Part shown: positions 14,947 to 22,819 of the stretch, piece after piece
Layout: each line of letters starts with the position of its first letter
Numbering within the stretch: position 1 is the first letter of the stretch
NCBI GenBank assembly: GCA_009691185.1
Contig: SHVD01000004.1
Span: forward strand, 1-38,314
DNA: 38,314 nucleotides
From: Candidatus Nanopelagicaceae bacterium
GTDB taxonomy: Bacteria; Actinomycetota; Actinomycetes; Nanopelagicales; Nanopelagicaceae
Direction of reading: 5' to 3'
Program-made: the position numbers and the translations under genes
Notes under the pieces: generated by a model
Told to the model about the DNA's origin: nothing
Seen by the model: the letters and a program-made list of their open reading frames with translations, nothing else
Databases searched by the model: none

Positions 14947-15072
14947 GTGGAAAACCCGAGTTGCAGCAGTTGCGGGGGGTATGGTGAAGCCATTCGTATT
15001 CACATGCCGGAACTAACCTGCATGCTCCCAAGAGTACGGCGGATGGAGGAAGAAAATGGCAGAAGAGTATAA
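14947..15072 (+). CDS. Possible tiny Cys-containing protein, unknown
   Basis: A 41-codon ORF from GTG 14947. The case for it: TAGATT (14935-14940) ends exactly six bases before GTG, the leaderless spacing seen for many genes in this window. The product begins MENPSCSSCGGYGEA, with a CxxCGG zinc-ribbon-like half and another Cys at residue 25. It overlaps the following DUF5679 gene by 17 bp in another frame, so it could act as a coupled leader ORF. I recognise no family; it may not be translated. Confidence 0.4.
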   Translation: MENPSCSSCGGYGEAIRIHMPELTCMLPRVRRMEEENGRRV

Positions 15073-15214
15073 AGGTGAGGCGTACTGCGTTAAGTGCAAA
15101 GAGAAGCGCTCCTTTGAAGGACATGTAAAGGTCTCTGATTCAGGTCGCCGTATGGCACAAGGAATCTGCCCAGTTTGTGGCACAAAAGTAAACCGTATTC
15201 TTGGTAAGGCTTAA
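15056..15214 (+). CDS. DUF5679 zinc-ribbon protein
   Basis: A 52-residue protein with two CxxC knuckles, YCVKCKEK (Cys11, Cys14) and CPVCGT (Cys38, Cys41), a typical small zinc ribbon. The family (DUF5679) is widespread in Actinobacteria; the central FEGHVKVSDSGRRMAQG and the end VNRILGKA are characteristic. Its role is unknown, possibly nucleic-acid or ribosome related. GGAGGA is five bases before ATG 15056. A strong terminator follows within 25 bp. Confidence 0.88.
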   Translation: MAEEYKGEAYCVKCKEKRSFEGHVKVSDSGRRMAQGICPVCGTKVNRILGKA

Positions 15215-15238
15215 TAAATAAGCAGGAAAGCTAAATGT

Positions 15239-15275
15239 AAAAGTGGGGGTGGTTAAATACCACCCCCACTTTTTT
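15239..15275. terminator. Strong bidirectional terminator
   Basis: AAAGTGGGGGTGG (15240-15252) and CCACCCCCACTTT (15260-15272) form a 13-bp perfect stem with loop TTAAATA, followed by T on the plus strand and flanked by A/T for the minus strand. It separates the DUF5679 gene from the convergent whiB7. A 7-bp inverted repeat TGTTAAC/GTTAACA (15277-15298) lies beside it. Confidence 0.93.
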
Positions 15276-15315
15276 ATGTTAACCCTTTCTAGTTAACAGT
15301 TGTTGATTAAAAAAT

Positions 15316-15786
15316 CTAACTTGCCTGTGCCACCTTTGCTGGCCGGCCTGGTGTTCGCTTGCTTTGAATTATCTGACCTTCATCAAATAACTCACCTCCC
15401 CATACGCCACATGGCTCAGCTCTTGAGATTGCACCCGCTAAGCACTTTGCTTTAACTGGGCAGCCTGCACATAACGCCTTTGCTTGGGCGATTACTGGCG
15501 CGCTATCGCTGAAGAAGAGTTCTGGATCAGAAGAGTGGCAAGGCAGACTCATCACTAAAGCCTGTTCTTTAATCTTTGGAGTGAAAGGATTATCAGCGCG
15601 CTTATATCCACCTGTGGCCGGCTTGCTCTTTTCTGCAAGGTAATTTGTTGCAGAGTTTGTGGCGTAATCGGTATAGGAGATCACTGGGGCATCCTCATAA
15701 GCCCAGGTGATATCACCTAATCCAATTTTGGCAGTTGGGCCTTGTGCCCAACCCGGGATAAGTAGCTCGCTGAAGAGAACGGTCAT
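15316..15786 (-). CDS. whiB7: WhiB7-type iron-sulfur transcriptional regulator
   Basis: A Wbl regulator that, in the family, binds the housekeeping sigma factor and activates intrinsic antibiotic-resistance and redox genes. The four cluster Cys are visible: Cys in LPCHSSDPELFF (about residue 83) and CAGCPVKAKC. The turn motif EPCGVWGGELFDEG follows, then a C-terminal AT-hook-like KRTPGRPAK; this combination is diagnostic for WhiB7. The product has about 80 residues before the first Cys, against about 20 in mycobacteria, so the N-terminal extension is unusual. ATG 15786 is preceded by AAAGGTGAG; GTG 15795 is an alternative. It lies just downstream of uvrD2, as in mycobacteria, with a long regulatory leader. 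Confidence 0.92.
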   Translation of the reverse strand: MTVLFSELLIPGWAQGPTAKIGLGDITWAYEDAPVISYTDYATNSATNYLAEKSKPATGGYKRADNPFTPKIKEQALVMSLPCHSSDPELFFSDSAPVIAQAKALCAGCPVKAKCLAGAISRAEPCGVWGGELFDEGQIIQSKRTPGRPAKVAQAS

Positions 15787-15871
15787 CGTTCTCACCTTTC
15801 CTTTCGGTTATCTTGCGTTGGTTTCCTTTTTTTGCCGTTTGGCAATTTGTCTTTGGATATTTATTTGGAGA

Positions 15872-15915
15872 AAAGAAAAAGGGCCCCCGAATCATTAGAT
15901 TCGCGGGCCCCTTGG
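15872..15915 (-). terminator. whiB7 leader attenuator (intrinsic terminator)
   Basis: On the minus strand GGGCCCGCGAATC (15910-15898), loop TAAT and GATTCGGGGGCCC (15893-15881) form a 13-pair stem with one mismatch. G-U and A-U pairs extend the base, and TTTTTCTTTT follows. It lies between the upstream ORF and whiB7, some 90 bases before the whiB7 start, so it would stop transcription before whiB7. An upstream CCCCTCGG (15952-15945) can pair with CCAAGGGG (15915-15908) at the stem base as an antiterminator. Confidence 0.85.
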
Positions 15916-15929
15916 CTCCTATCTCGACC

Positions 15930-16109
15930 TTAGCCGATATAGCTCCGAGGGGTGCGACCTAATGTGAAGGTATAAAAACCCTTATTAGAGCGCTTATTTG
16001 TCCAGTCTGAACGGTATGAAGAAGCCACCGTTACTGGATTAATGGCATACCAATTACCAACAACTGCATTAATCGCAGATGCTGTCTTTGAAGTAAGAAT
16101 CTTTGCCAT
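15930..16109 (-). CDS. Upstream ORF in whiB7 leader (59 aa)
   Basis: Runs from ATG 16109 to TAA 15932-15930, ending 20 bases before the attenuator stem. TACTCT (16121-16116) ends six bases before the ATG, so it should be translated from a leaderless mRNA. Its last codons (ACC CCT CGG) contain the antiterminator strand, so a ribosome reading to the end would block that pairing and allow termination. One stalled earlier would permit read-through into whiB7. Mycobacterial whiB7 also has an upstream ORF and terminator in its leader. The peptide has no recognised domain; the regulation is inferred. Confidence 0.6.
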   Translation of the reverse strand: MAKILTSKTASAINAVVGNWYAINPVTVASSYRSDWTNKRSNKGFYTFTLGRTPRSYIG

Positions 16110-16115
16110 GCAGCA

Positions 16116-16157
16116 AGAGTAAAGCATTAGGGGTGGTGAGTGCAACTTAATTAAATT
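16116..16157 (-). promoter_or_regulatory. whiB7 promoter with upstream AT-rich box
   Basis: On the minus strand the -35 TTGCAC (16145-16140), an 18-base spacer and -10 TACTCT (16121-16116) lie just before the uORF. Directly upstream of the -35 is AATTTAATTAAG (16157-16146), overlapping the uvrD2 stop. WhiB7-dependent promoters in mycobacteria carry an AT-rich stretch at this place for the AT-hook, so autoregulation is likely. Confidence 0.65.
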
Positions 16158-17790
16158 GCTCTAAAAATACGCTGGGCTTGCCGGCATAGGTAATTTGAAT
16201 CCGCTGCTTAGCCCTAGTAACTCCAACATAAAACAACCTACGCTCCTCATTTAAATCATTTCCCATAGGTAGTACCCCATCTGAAACCCCAATTAAAAAT
16301 AGCTGATTCCACTCCAAACCTTTTGCTGCGTGCAAGGTGGCAAGAGTTACCCCAGGCAAGGTTGGTGGATTATTTTGTTCAGCCCGATCCTCAATCTCAC
16401 GTAAAAAGGCGCGCATGTTGCTGCCGCCATTTTCCTGAATACTTTTTGCAAGCCGCAAAAATGCGGTCACATAATCAGCATCACCAAAAGGGAGAAGCAC
16501 TGCGACTAAATCCGCATACCAATCCCCATCCTCTGATGGCAGTACTGAGGCGCTTCTAATCAAGCGCATCACATCTCGGACATCTACCCGATCAAAAAAA
16601 CGTTCTCCTGATCTGATCTGGCTTAAAATCTGCGCGTTATTCAGTGCTGATTTAACCTGATCAAGTTGGGCGTTAGTTCTAGCCAATATTGCAATCTCAG
16701 ATGAGTCAGATCCAGCAGCAATCACTTTTTTAACCTCAGCTACAACATATGAGATCTCATCGGCGCTGGAGTTAAAACCATTTACGGCTGGCTTCTCACC
16801 ATGAGCATTAGCTGATTGCAACTCATCACCATGATCACTGACTAAATTACCCTGGCGCAATATCTTATTTGCAGTATTTATTATCTCTGGGGTTGATCGA
16901 TATCCTCTAGATAATCTAAAAACTTGGGCATTTGGAAAACGATTTTGAAAGTTAAGCAAGAAGTTTGAAGTTGCCCCAGCAAATGAGTAAATAGTCTGCG
17001 CCGCATCCCCCACCACGCAAATCTCCTGCCGATTTCCTAGCCATAGATTGAGCAATCTTTGTTGCAAAGGTGAGACATCTTGGTACTCATCAACGGTGAA
17101 GTGGCGATACTGATCTCGTACCCGCTCTCTAACCCCGCGATCCTCCTCTAACATTCCCACACAAAGCAGTAGTACATCTTCAAAATCTAATCCTCGCTCC
17201 TGCTTTTTTAATGATTCATACGCCTCATAAACCTGCGCAATCATTGCTAAATTTTCACTAGCACCTTTGTTATTTGGCAACTTTACTGATCGATCATTAG
17301 CAACTGCTTGTTCTTGATAATTTTCTGGTGAAATCTCCAACACCTTTGCCCATTCGATCTCACCTGATATTTCACGAAGTGCGTTGGCAGAGGCAGGGAT
17401 TGCCACATCTGCTCGGCTTATTGCTTGGCTAATAAAACCAGATTTTGAGGTTAGTAAAGATGGAAACTGACCACCGAAGGCGTAGGGCCAAAAATATAAA
17501 AGTTGTTTAAGAGCTGCGGAGTGAAAAGTTCTGGCAGTTGCATTTGAAATGCCTAACCCGCGTAACCTTGCCCGCATTTCACCAGCAGCCTTTGCAGTAA
17601 AGGTCAGTGCTAATACCTTGGTTGGATCAGTGACACCTGAATTAATTGCATATGCAATTCGGTGGGTGATAACTCTAGTTTTCCCCGTACCAGCACCTGC
17701 AATTACGCAAATGGGGCCATTAATTGCACTCACCACCGCTAGTTGATCTGGATCAAGACCGGCCAGGATTACTGAATTATCTACCGCCAT
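16147..17790 (-). CDS. uvrD2: ATP-dependent DNA helicase UvrD2 (short form)
   Basis: A superfamily 1A 3'-5' helicase. Motifs in order: Walker A AGAGTGKTRVITHR near residue 33, LTFTAKAAGEMRAR, the DEYQD box (VDEYQDVSPLQQR) near 235, GDAAQTIYSFAGA, SRGYRST, TLHAAKGLEW near 485, and YVGVTRAKQRI at the end. At 547 residues it stops soon after motif VI. Mycobacterial UvrD2 is about 700 residues and carries a Cys-rich zinc module and an HRDC domain after that point; both are missing here. The start overlaps the nudC 3' end by 10 bp, so both are co-transcribed. The gene lies in the conserved whiB7-uvrD2-nudC order. Confidence 0.93.
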   Translation of the reverse strand: MAVDNSVILAGLDPDQLAVVSAINGPICVIAGAGTGKTRVITHRIAYAINSGVTDPTKVLALTFTAKAAGEMRARLRGLGISNATARTFHSAALKQLLYFWPYAFGGQFPSLLTSKSGFISQAISRADVAIPASANALREISGEIEWAKVLEISPENYQEQAVANDRSVKLPNNKGASENLAMIAQVYEAYESLKKQERGLDFEDVLLLCVGMLEEDRGVRERVRDQYRHFTVDEYQDVSPLQQRLLNLWLGNRQEICVVGDAAQTIYSFAGATSNFLLNFQNRFPNAQVFRLSRGYRSTPEIINTANKILRQGNLVSDHGDELQSANAHGEKPAVNGFNSSADEISYVVAEVKKVIAAGSDSSEIAILARTNAQLDQVKSALNNAQILSQIRSGERFFDRVDVRDVMRLIRSASVLPSEDGDWYADLVAVLLPFGDADYVTAFLRLAKSIQENGGSNMRAFLREIEDRAEQNNPPTLPGVTLATLHAAKGLEWNQLFLIGVSDGVLPMGNDLNEERRLFYVGVTRAKQRIQITYAGKPSVFLEQFN

Positions 17791-18701
17791 GACTCTTCGC
17801 CAACCAAATCAACATCGGCGCCCGCCCCATACCAAGCCTTAATCATTTGTCGTGCCACACTAATTTCAAGTGGCAGGATTAAAGATTTATTTTCAATCGC
17901 ACTCTTCATATCAGCTCTGGTAAACCAATGAATCTCTTCAATCTCATCCCCATCGGGTCTGGTCAGCTGCGGGGTGCTTGTAATTGCCTCAAATGCGATC
18001 ATCAATGATGCCGGAAATGGCCATGGTTGTGAGCCCAGATAATTAATTTCACTCACCTCAACTCCCGCCTCCTCACCAACCTCTCTGACTACACAATTTT
18101 CAAATGACTCACCAGGTTCAACAAATCCGGCAAAGGTTGAAAAGCGGTGCTTTGGCCAAACTTTTTGCCTACCCAACAGAATGCGATCTTGTTTATCTTT
18201 TACCAAAACAATTATTGCGCTATCGGTGCGGGGGTAATGCTCACTTTGATCATCTACACACCTTCTAACCGCACCACCTAAAACGACGATAGTTTGCCCA
18301 CCACAAATAGAACATCTTGGGTGTTTCTGGTGCCAGTTAGCTAACCCTTGGCCGTGCACTGTAAGGCCAATATCTCTGGCGGATAGAAAAGCCCCAATCT
18401 GGCGCAAAGTTTTAAACTCAAACTTCTCATCCGCTGCACTAGCTAGATGGCGGATAAAAAATGCTTTTGAATCTTTAACTCCTAAAAAATAATCAGTTTG
18501 GGATTGATAGGCGCCCAAAGTTGAGCCCTTTAGAAAAAGTACTTGATCCTCTACCACTACAAATTTTTCATCAAAAAATATCAAAACCTGCCCGTCAGCA
18601 AATGCGTTGCTGAGATAAGTTTCATCACTTCGCAAATAGGCAGCCCGGTCCACCTCAGCTGCTGCGAGTGGGAGTTTGAGCGGTTTAATCGGTGCCATCA
18701 C
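17781..18701 (-). CDS. nudC: NAD(+)/NADH diphosphatase NudC
   Basis: A Nudix hydrolase that cleaves NAD(H) to NMN(H) and AMP and, in the family, removes NAD caps from RNA. The zinc-ribbon Cys pair is in HPRCSICGG (about residue 130), followed by RRCVDD and the EHYPRTDSAII segment. The Nudix box GFVEPGESFENCVVREVGEEAG is complete, cited here by its key residues G-x5-E-x7-RE-x2-EE. The NudC signature SQPWPFPAS is just after it. GTG 18701 is the start because TAGGGT (18708-18713) ends six bases upstream. Encoded length 306 is normal. Confidence 0.94.
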   Translation of the reverse strand: MMAPIKPLKLPLAAAEVDRAAYLRSDETYLSNAFADGQVLIFFDEKFVVVEDQVLFLKGSTLGAYQSQTDYFLGVKDSKAFFIRHLASAADEKFEFKTLRQIGAFLSARDIGLTVHGQGLANWHQKHPRCSICGGQTIVVLGGAVRRCVDDQSEHYPRTDSAIIVLVKDKQDRILLGRQKVWPKHRFSTFAGFVEPGESFENCVVREVGEEAGVEVSEINYLGSQPWPFPASLMIAFEAITSTPQLTRPDGDEIEEIHWFTRADMKSAIENKSLILPLEISVARQMIKAWYGAGADVDLVGEESWR

Positions 18702-18726
18702 CGCCCGACCCTACTAGCCTGTCGTC
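18702..18726. promoter_or_regulatory. 25-bp divergent intergenic region with back-to-back -10 boxes
   Basis: The minus-strand TAGGGT (18713-18708) is six bases from the nudC GTG. The plus-strand TAGCCT (18715-18720) is six bases from the ATG of the EEP gene. The boxes are one base apart, so each promoter's -35 region lies inside the other gene. Confidence 0.6.
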
Positions 18727-19572
18727 ATGGTTGTCGCCCCCGCTCAAAAAATGAGAGTGATCTCATGGAACCTGTTACACGGTGTGCAGATTCCACCTGT
18801 TAAAAACCAAGAGTGGCAAAAAAGTTTAGTCACAGCAGCTGGTGTTGTGGCAAAAAATTACCAACCAGATTTTATTGGTATCCAAGAGGTTGACTATTTG
18901 CAGCCAAGATCTGGTGGAATAAATCAAACAAAACTAATTGCCGAAAAGTTAGGGCTTAAGCACTGGGCATATCTACCATCATTAATTGGTACACCAGGTG
19001 AGCGTTGGCATAGGGTTAAAGATTTAGAAAAAGCGTTAATCACCGAAAAATCCAAGCAGGTAAGCAAAGACAAGAGCTACGGCATTGGAATTGCCACAAA
19101 TATGGCGATAAAAAAACTCTATTTGAAATATCTTGGTCGATCATGGGTCGGACTTCCGCTTTTTATTCCTAGGGAGGATGCAAAAGGTGTGAAATTTATT
19201 TATGTAAAAGATGAGCCACGAATTGCGTTAATTGCCGAGCTTGAAAATGGGGTAACTATTGCTAATACTCACCTTTCATTTGTGCTCGGCGTGAATGTAT
19301 TTCAACTAAATCGTTTGAGTTCCTTTATGAAAGATATACCCGGTGATGAATTATTAATCGGTGATTTAAATCTACCAGGTAATCTACCAACCAAAGTGGG
19401 TGGATTTAAATCTCTTATCAGCCACTCTACCTACCCAAGTTGGAAATCATCAATTCAATTTGATTACATCATGGCCAGAAAATCAGCAGAAGTTAAGGTC
19501 GAGCTGCTACCAACCTCAAATACTTCAATCTCAGATCATGTACCAATTGGTGTGCAACTTAAATTTCAATAG
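18727..19572 (+). CDS. Endonuclease/exonuclease/phosphatase (EEP) family protein
   Basis: A 281-residue metal-dependent phosphoesterase of the EEP superfamily. The standard landmarks are present: SWNLLHG near residue 15, GIQEVD near 53 (metal-binding Glu), ANTHLSF near 178, GDLNLPG near 215 (Asp/Asn), FDYIMA near 248 and SDHVPI near 268 (catalytic His). It is soluble with no signal peptide. Substrate unknown; DNA, phospholipid or nucleotide phosphodiesters are all found in this superfamily. ATG 18727 is favoured by the -10 box six bases upstream. It overlaps adnB tail-to-tail by 14 bp. Confidence 0.88.
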   Translation: MVVAPAQKMRVISWNLLHGVQIPPVKNQEWQKSLVTAAGVVAKNYQPDFIGIQEVDYLQPRSGGINQTKLIAEKLGLKHWAYLPSLIGTPGERWHRVKDLEKALITEKSKQVSKDKSYGIGIATNMAIKKLYLKYLGRSWVGLPLFIPREDAKGVKFIYVKDEPRIALIAELENGVTIANTHLSFVLGVNVFQLNRLSSFMKDIPGDELLIGDLNLPGNLPTKVGGFKSLISHSTYPSWKSSIQFDYIMARKSAEVKVELLPTSNTSISDHVPIGVQLKFQ

Positions 19573-22500
19573 GAACTTTAGCAATTAAATCTACTAATTC
19601 ATTTTCACTCATAATATCAGCCACTCTTACCGTCTCATTATCGGCTACGTAGTGAAAAGCTGCACTGACATTTTCAATTGGAATGCTTTTTAACTTTGCG
19701 TAAGCCAATCGATACATAGCAAGTTGAATAGCTGCATTTGCTAAATCATCCCCTGATTTAACCTTTCCGGTCTTCCAATCCACAACCTCATAATGGTTGA
19801 TATCTCTCTGATAAACCGCATCAATCCTTCCTCGAATCAAAGTATTTTCAATCATTGTTTCAAAGCCAACCTCTACATCAACTGGACTCTTGTTGGCCCA
19901 ATCACTTGCTAGCCAGGCAGTTTGCAACTTATCAAGTGATTCATCTAGCGCAACAGATTCAGCTCCACTGTAATTAAATAAATCATCCATGGATATTAAA
20001 GCTGGGTGTTTAAAGTGATTTTCAAGCCAGAGGTGGAAATCAGTTCCACGTCTTGCATATTTATCTATGTGATTTGGCATCGGCCGACGTAGACGAAGTG
20101 CAAGTGATTGTGGATCATTGGCTAGATACAGCAGGGTAGAGACTGATAATCTGCTTGGTAGGGTAACTGTAAGTTTTTTCTTTTTATTTTCAATCTCAGT
20201 GATGATTCCCTGCATATCCAATAACAGATCTGCCTTTGAGTCATCTTGTAATTGCGAAAGCAATTTACCCATCTCATCTTTGGTAAAAGCTGTTGCCTGA
20301 TCAACTAAATCAGCAATTTTTCGTAGCTTAAGTACCTCACTTTTTTCCTCTGGCCAAACACCAGTAGTTGGATTATCCTTTATCGGATTTCCTCCTTCTG
20401 GTAGTGGGGTATCAACTAGCACCACCCCACCTTTAATATTTATTAATGCACCCGCAAATAGAGTGAATAAATCACTCGGTGCAACAATATTGGCGCCATT
20501 TCTAAAGTGTGAGGTAGTGAGTATTAGTCCTTGCTTTGCCCTCGTAATTGCCACATATGCCAGCCGCATCTCCTCCATACTTTTACGATCACTCCATTGA
20601 TCACCAAATCTTTCGATGCCAGCTTTTAACTCTTTATTTGTCGCAAAATTAGCAAAATTAATTGTAGGTAACTGCTGGTAATCACCGCGCATGCTGACTG
20701 GAATGCTGCCAGCATTTCTTATCCAGTTATCAGATTTTTTGCCAGCATTTGGGAAACTTTTTTCAGCTAATCCTGGGATTGCTACATAATCCCACTCTGC
20801 ACCCTTGGCGGCGTGAATAGTTAATATCTGCACCACATCACTTCTGACATCAATCTCTGCTGGTTTTAATCCACCCTCTGCCTCCTCTGCAATCTTTAGC
20901 CATTGCAAAAAGCCCAACAAGGTTCCACCATTTTTTTCAAATCTAGCAGCCTCATCAAGGAAGCGATCGATATTCTTTTGCCCTTGCTGCCAGCCATCCC
21001 TTACCAAAACTTCAGTATCCAAAGATAGGAACTGCTCTACCTCCACAATTGCCTCTGTAATTGAGCCATTTAATTTGCGGCGCAGCGCACGAAGTGAGAG
21101 TGCAAATTTGCGGAGCCTGGCTATTCCCTCTTGCGTAAAATTAGGGATTCTAAGATATTTCTTTAATTCCATGGGAGTTAAAATTAATAACTGCTCAAGG
21201 GACTCAATAATTGAGCCTGCTGCAAACTCATCCGCAGTTGCCACCACCTCTTTATCTTGCTCCAGTGCCTGCTTTAATTGCTCACCTCTTGAGTAATCAT
21301 TTGCTCTGGCAAATGATTTAGTAAATCCACCAAGTGCCATCAAATCTCTTGCGCCTAAATTTAAGTAAGGGCCAGTTAATAACCGCATCAAGGCGGTACC
21401 AGAATCTGGCATGGTCAAAGTTTTGAGTAAGGCAATAATGTCGGCCACCTCTGGGGTTTGAATTAAGCCACCCACGCCAACTACATCTGTTGGAATTCCT
21501 AACTCATTAATAGCAGTTTGAATCGCGGCTATTTGCGATCGATTTCGAACTAATACTGCAAAAGTTGATTTTTTATCAGCTGGCAGTTTTTCACGTTTTT
21601 TATCAAACCAGTACTTTGAAAAATAGCTAGCAATCTCCTTTCCTTCTTGAATCTGCGTCTCATAAATCCCACAAATAACCTCACCGGCTTGAGCATTAGG
21701 ACGTGCCTTTAATTTTGCAATTTTGCTGGTTAGTGAAATTTGATCAATAACTACATTGGCTAGATCCAAAATTGAGTGATCATTTCGCCAAGTAGTGAGC
21801 AGCTCATACCTATTTGCTTTGCTATTAAATGATTGTGAAAAGCTATCTAAAGTCTCTGAGCTGGCACTGCGCCAGCCATAGATTGCCTGATTTGGATCTC
21901 CAACTGCAGTAACTGGGTGGTTGTCCCCAAATAAATTAGATAGAAATTGAATCTGATTAAAAGAAGTATCTTGGTACTCATCTAACAAAACAACCTTGTA
22001 TTTATCTCTTTCAACCTTTGCAATATCATCGCCATAATTTGATTTACTCTCTTTGACTAATCTTGCCGCGATAGACATGTGGTCATTAAATGTGAGCAAG
22101 CCATTATCTTTTCGCCGCTGATCAAAAGCTGCCACAATCGGCAAAATTGCCAACCGTTGCATCAACTCCTCTTTAAACTCAATTATTGGATTAGTTTGCT
22201 TATCAGTAAATTGTGAAATATCAGATAGTAGCTTTTGGGTGTATTCAGTAATCTCTTCAGCTGTTTTATCATTTTCGGCCAGTTGTGTAGATAAATCCAT
22301 CACCTCTTTGATTACTGAATTTGGTGAGCCATTAATTGGTAGATCATTTCCGGCAAATCTTGCAACCTCTTGTGATGCAAGTTGCCAAGCTGCTGCCTCA
22401 CCAATTGGATCTACCTCAGCATCTATGCCAATTCGGATCGCGTGTTCAGCTAATACCCGACCAGCGTAGGAGTGGTAGGTGGAAACAGTTAAGCCAGATT

Positions 22501-22819
22501 CATCTAGATGATCTGGTAGTAATTTTGCACTTTTTAATTGGCGCAGTCTGAGTTTGATTCGCTTGGATAACTCACCTGCAGCTTTGCGGGTGAAGGTAAG
22601 GCCAAGTAATTGATCTGGCGTAATTATCGAGTTTGCGACCAGATACAAAACGCGTTGGCTCATCGTCTCAGTTTTTCCAGAGCCAGCACCTGCCACTACT
22701 ACCGCCGGGGCAAGTGGTGATTGAATGATTGGTATCTGCTCATCCGTTGGCATCTTAAATTGCGGATCAACTGATTGAATTTTCTTCGCAATATCAATCG
22801 CTGAGTATTTAATAATCAT
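19559..22819 (-). CDS. adnB: AdnB: helicase-nuclease subunit of AdnAB
   Basis: A 1086-residue UvrD-like motor with a C-terminal PD-(D/E)xK nuclease. With AdnA it unwinds and resects double-strand breaks for recombination. Motor motifs: Walker A VAGAGSGKTETMSQR near residue 38, LTFTRKAAGELSKR, LLDEYQDTSFNQ near 275, GDPNQAIYGWRSA, TIHAAKGAEWDYVAIPG near 695, and YVAITRAKQGL. Nuclease motifs: GRIDAVYQ, then VVDWKTGK near 1020 and QLAMYRLAY. It is the second gene after adnA, with an ATGA overlap, the same order as mycobacterial Rv3202c-Rv3201c. Length agrees with the mycobacterial protein. Confidence 0.93.
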   Translation of the reverse strand: MIIKYSAIDIAKKIQSVDPQFKMPTDEQIPIIQSPLAPAVVVAGAGSGKTETMSQRVLYLVANSIITPDQLLGLTFTRKAAGELSKRIKLRLRQLKSAKLLPDHLDESGLTVSTYHSYAGRVLAEHAIRIGIDAEVDPIGEAAAWQLASQEVARFAGNDLPINGSPNSVIKEVMDLSTQLAENDKTAEEITEYTQKLLSDISQFTDKQTNPIIEFKEELMQRLAILPIVAAFDQRRKDNGLLTFNDHMSIAARLVKESKSNYGDDIAKVERDKYKVVLLDEYQDTSFNQIQFLSNLFGDNHPVTAVGDPNQAIYGWRSASSETLDSFSQSFNSKANRYELLTTWRNDHSILDLANVVIDQISLTSKIAKLKARPNAQAGEVICGIYETQIQEGKEIASYFSKYWFDKKREKLPADKKSTFAVLVRNRSQIAAIQTAINELGIPTDVVGVGGLIQTPEVADIIALLKTLTMPDSGTALMRLLTGPYLNLGARDLMALGGFTKSFARANDYSRGEQLKQALEQDKEVVATADEFAAGSIIESLEQLLILTPMELKKYLRIPNFTQEGIARLRKFALSLRALRRKLNGSITEAIVEVEQFLSLDTEVLVRDGWQQGQKNIDRFLDEAARFEKNGGTLLGFLQWLKIAEEAEGGLKPAEIDVRSDVVQILTIHAAKGAEWDYVAIPGLAEKSFPNAGKKSDNWIRNAGSIPVSMRGDYQQLPTINFANFATNKELKAGIERFGDQWSDRKSMEEMRLAYVAITRAKQGLILTTSHFRNGANIVAPSDLFTLFAGALINIKGGVVLVDTPLPEGGNPIKDNPTTGVWPEEKSEVLKLRKIADLVDQATAFTKDEMGKLLSQLQDDSKADLLLDMQGIITEIENKKKKLTVTLPSRLSVSTLLYLANDPQSLALRLRRPMPNHIDKYARRGTDFHLWLENHFKHPALISMDDLFNYSGAESVALDESLDKLQTAWLASDWANKSPVDVEVGFETMIENTLIRGRIDAVYQRDINHYEVVDWKTGKVKSGDDLANAAIQLAMYRLAYAKLKSIPIENVSAAFHYVADNETVRVADIMSENELVDLIAKVPIEI

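Noticed and set aside
14804-15124. 106-codon minus-strand ORF
   Set aside because: Antisense to the YgjP tail and the DUF5679 gene; composition looks random.
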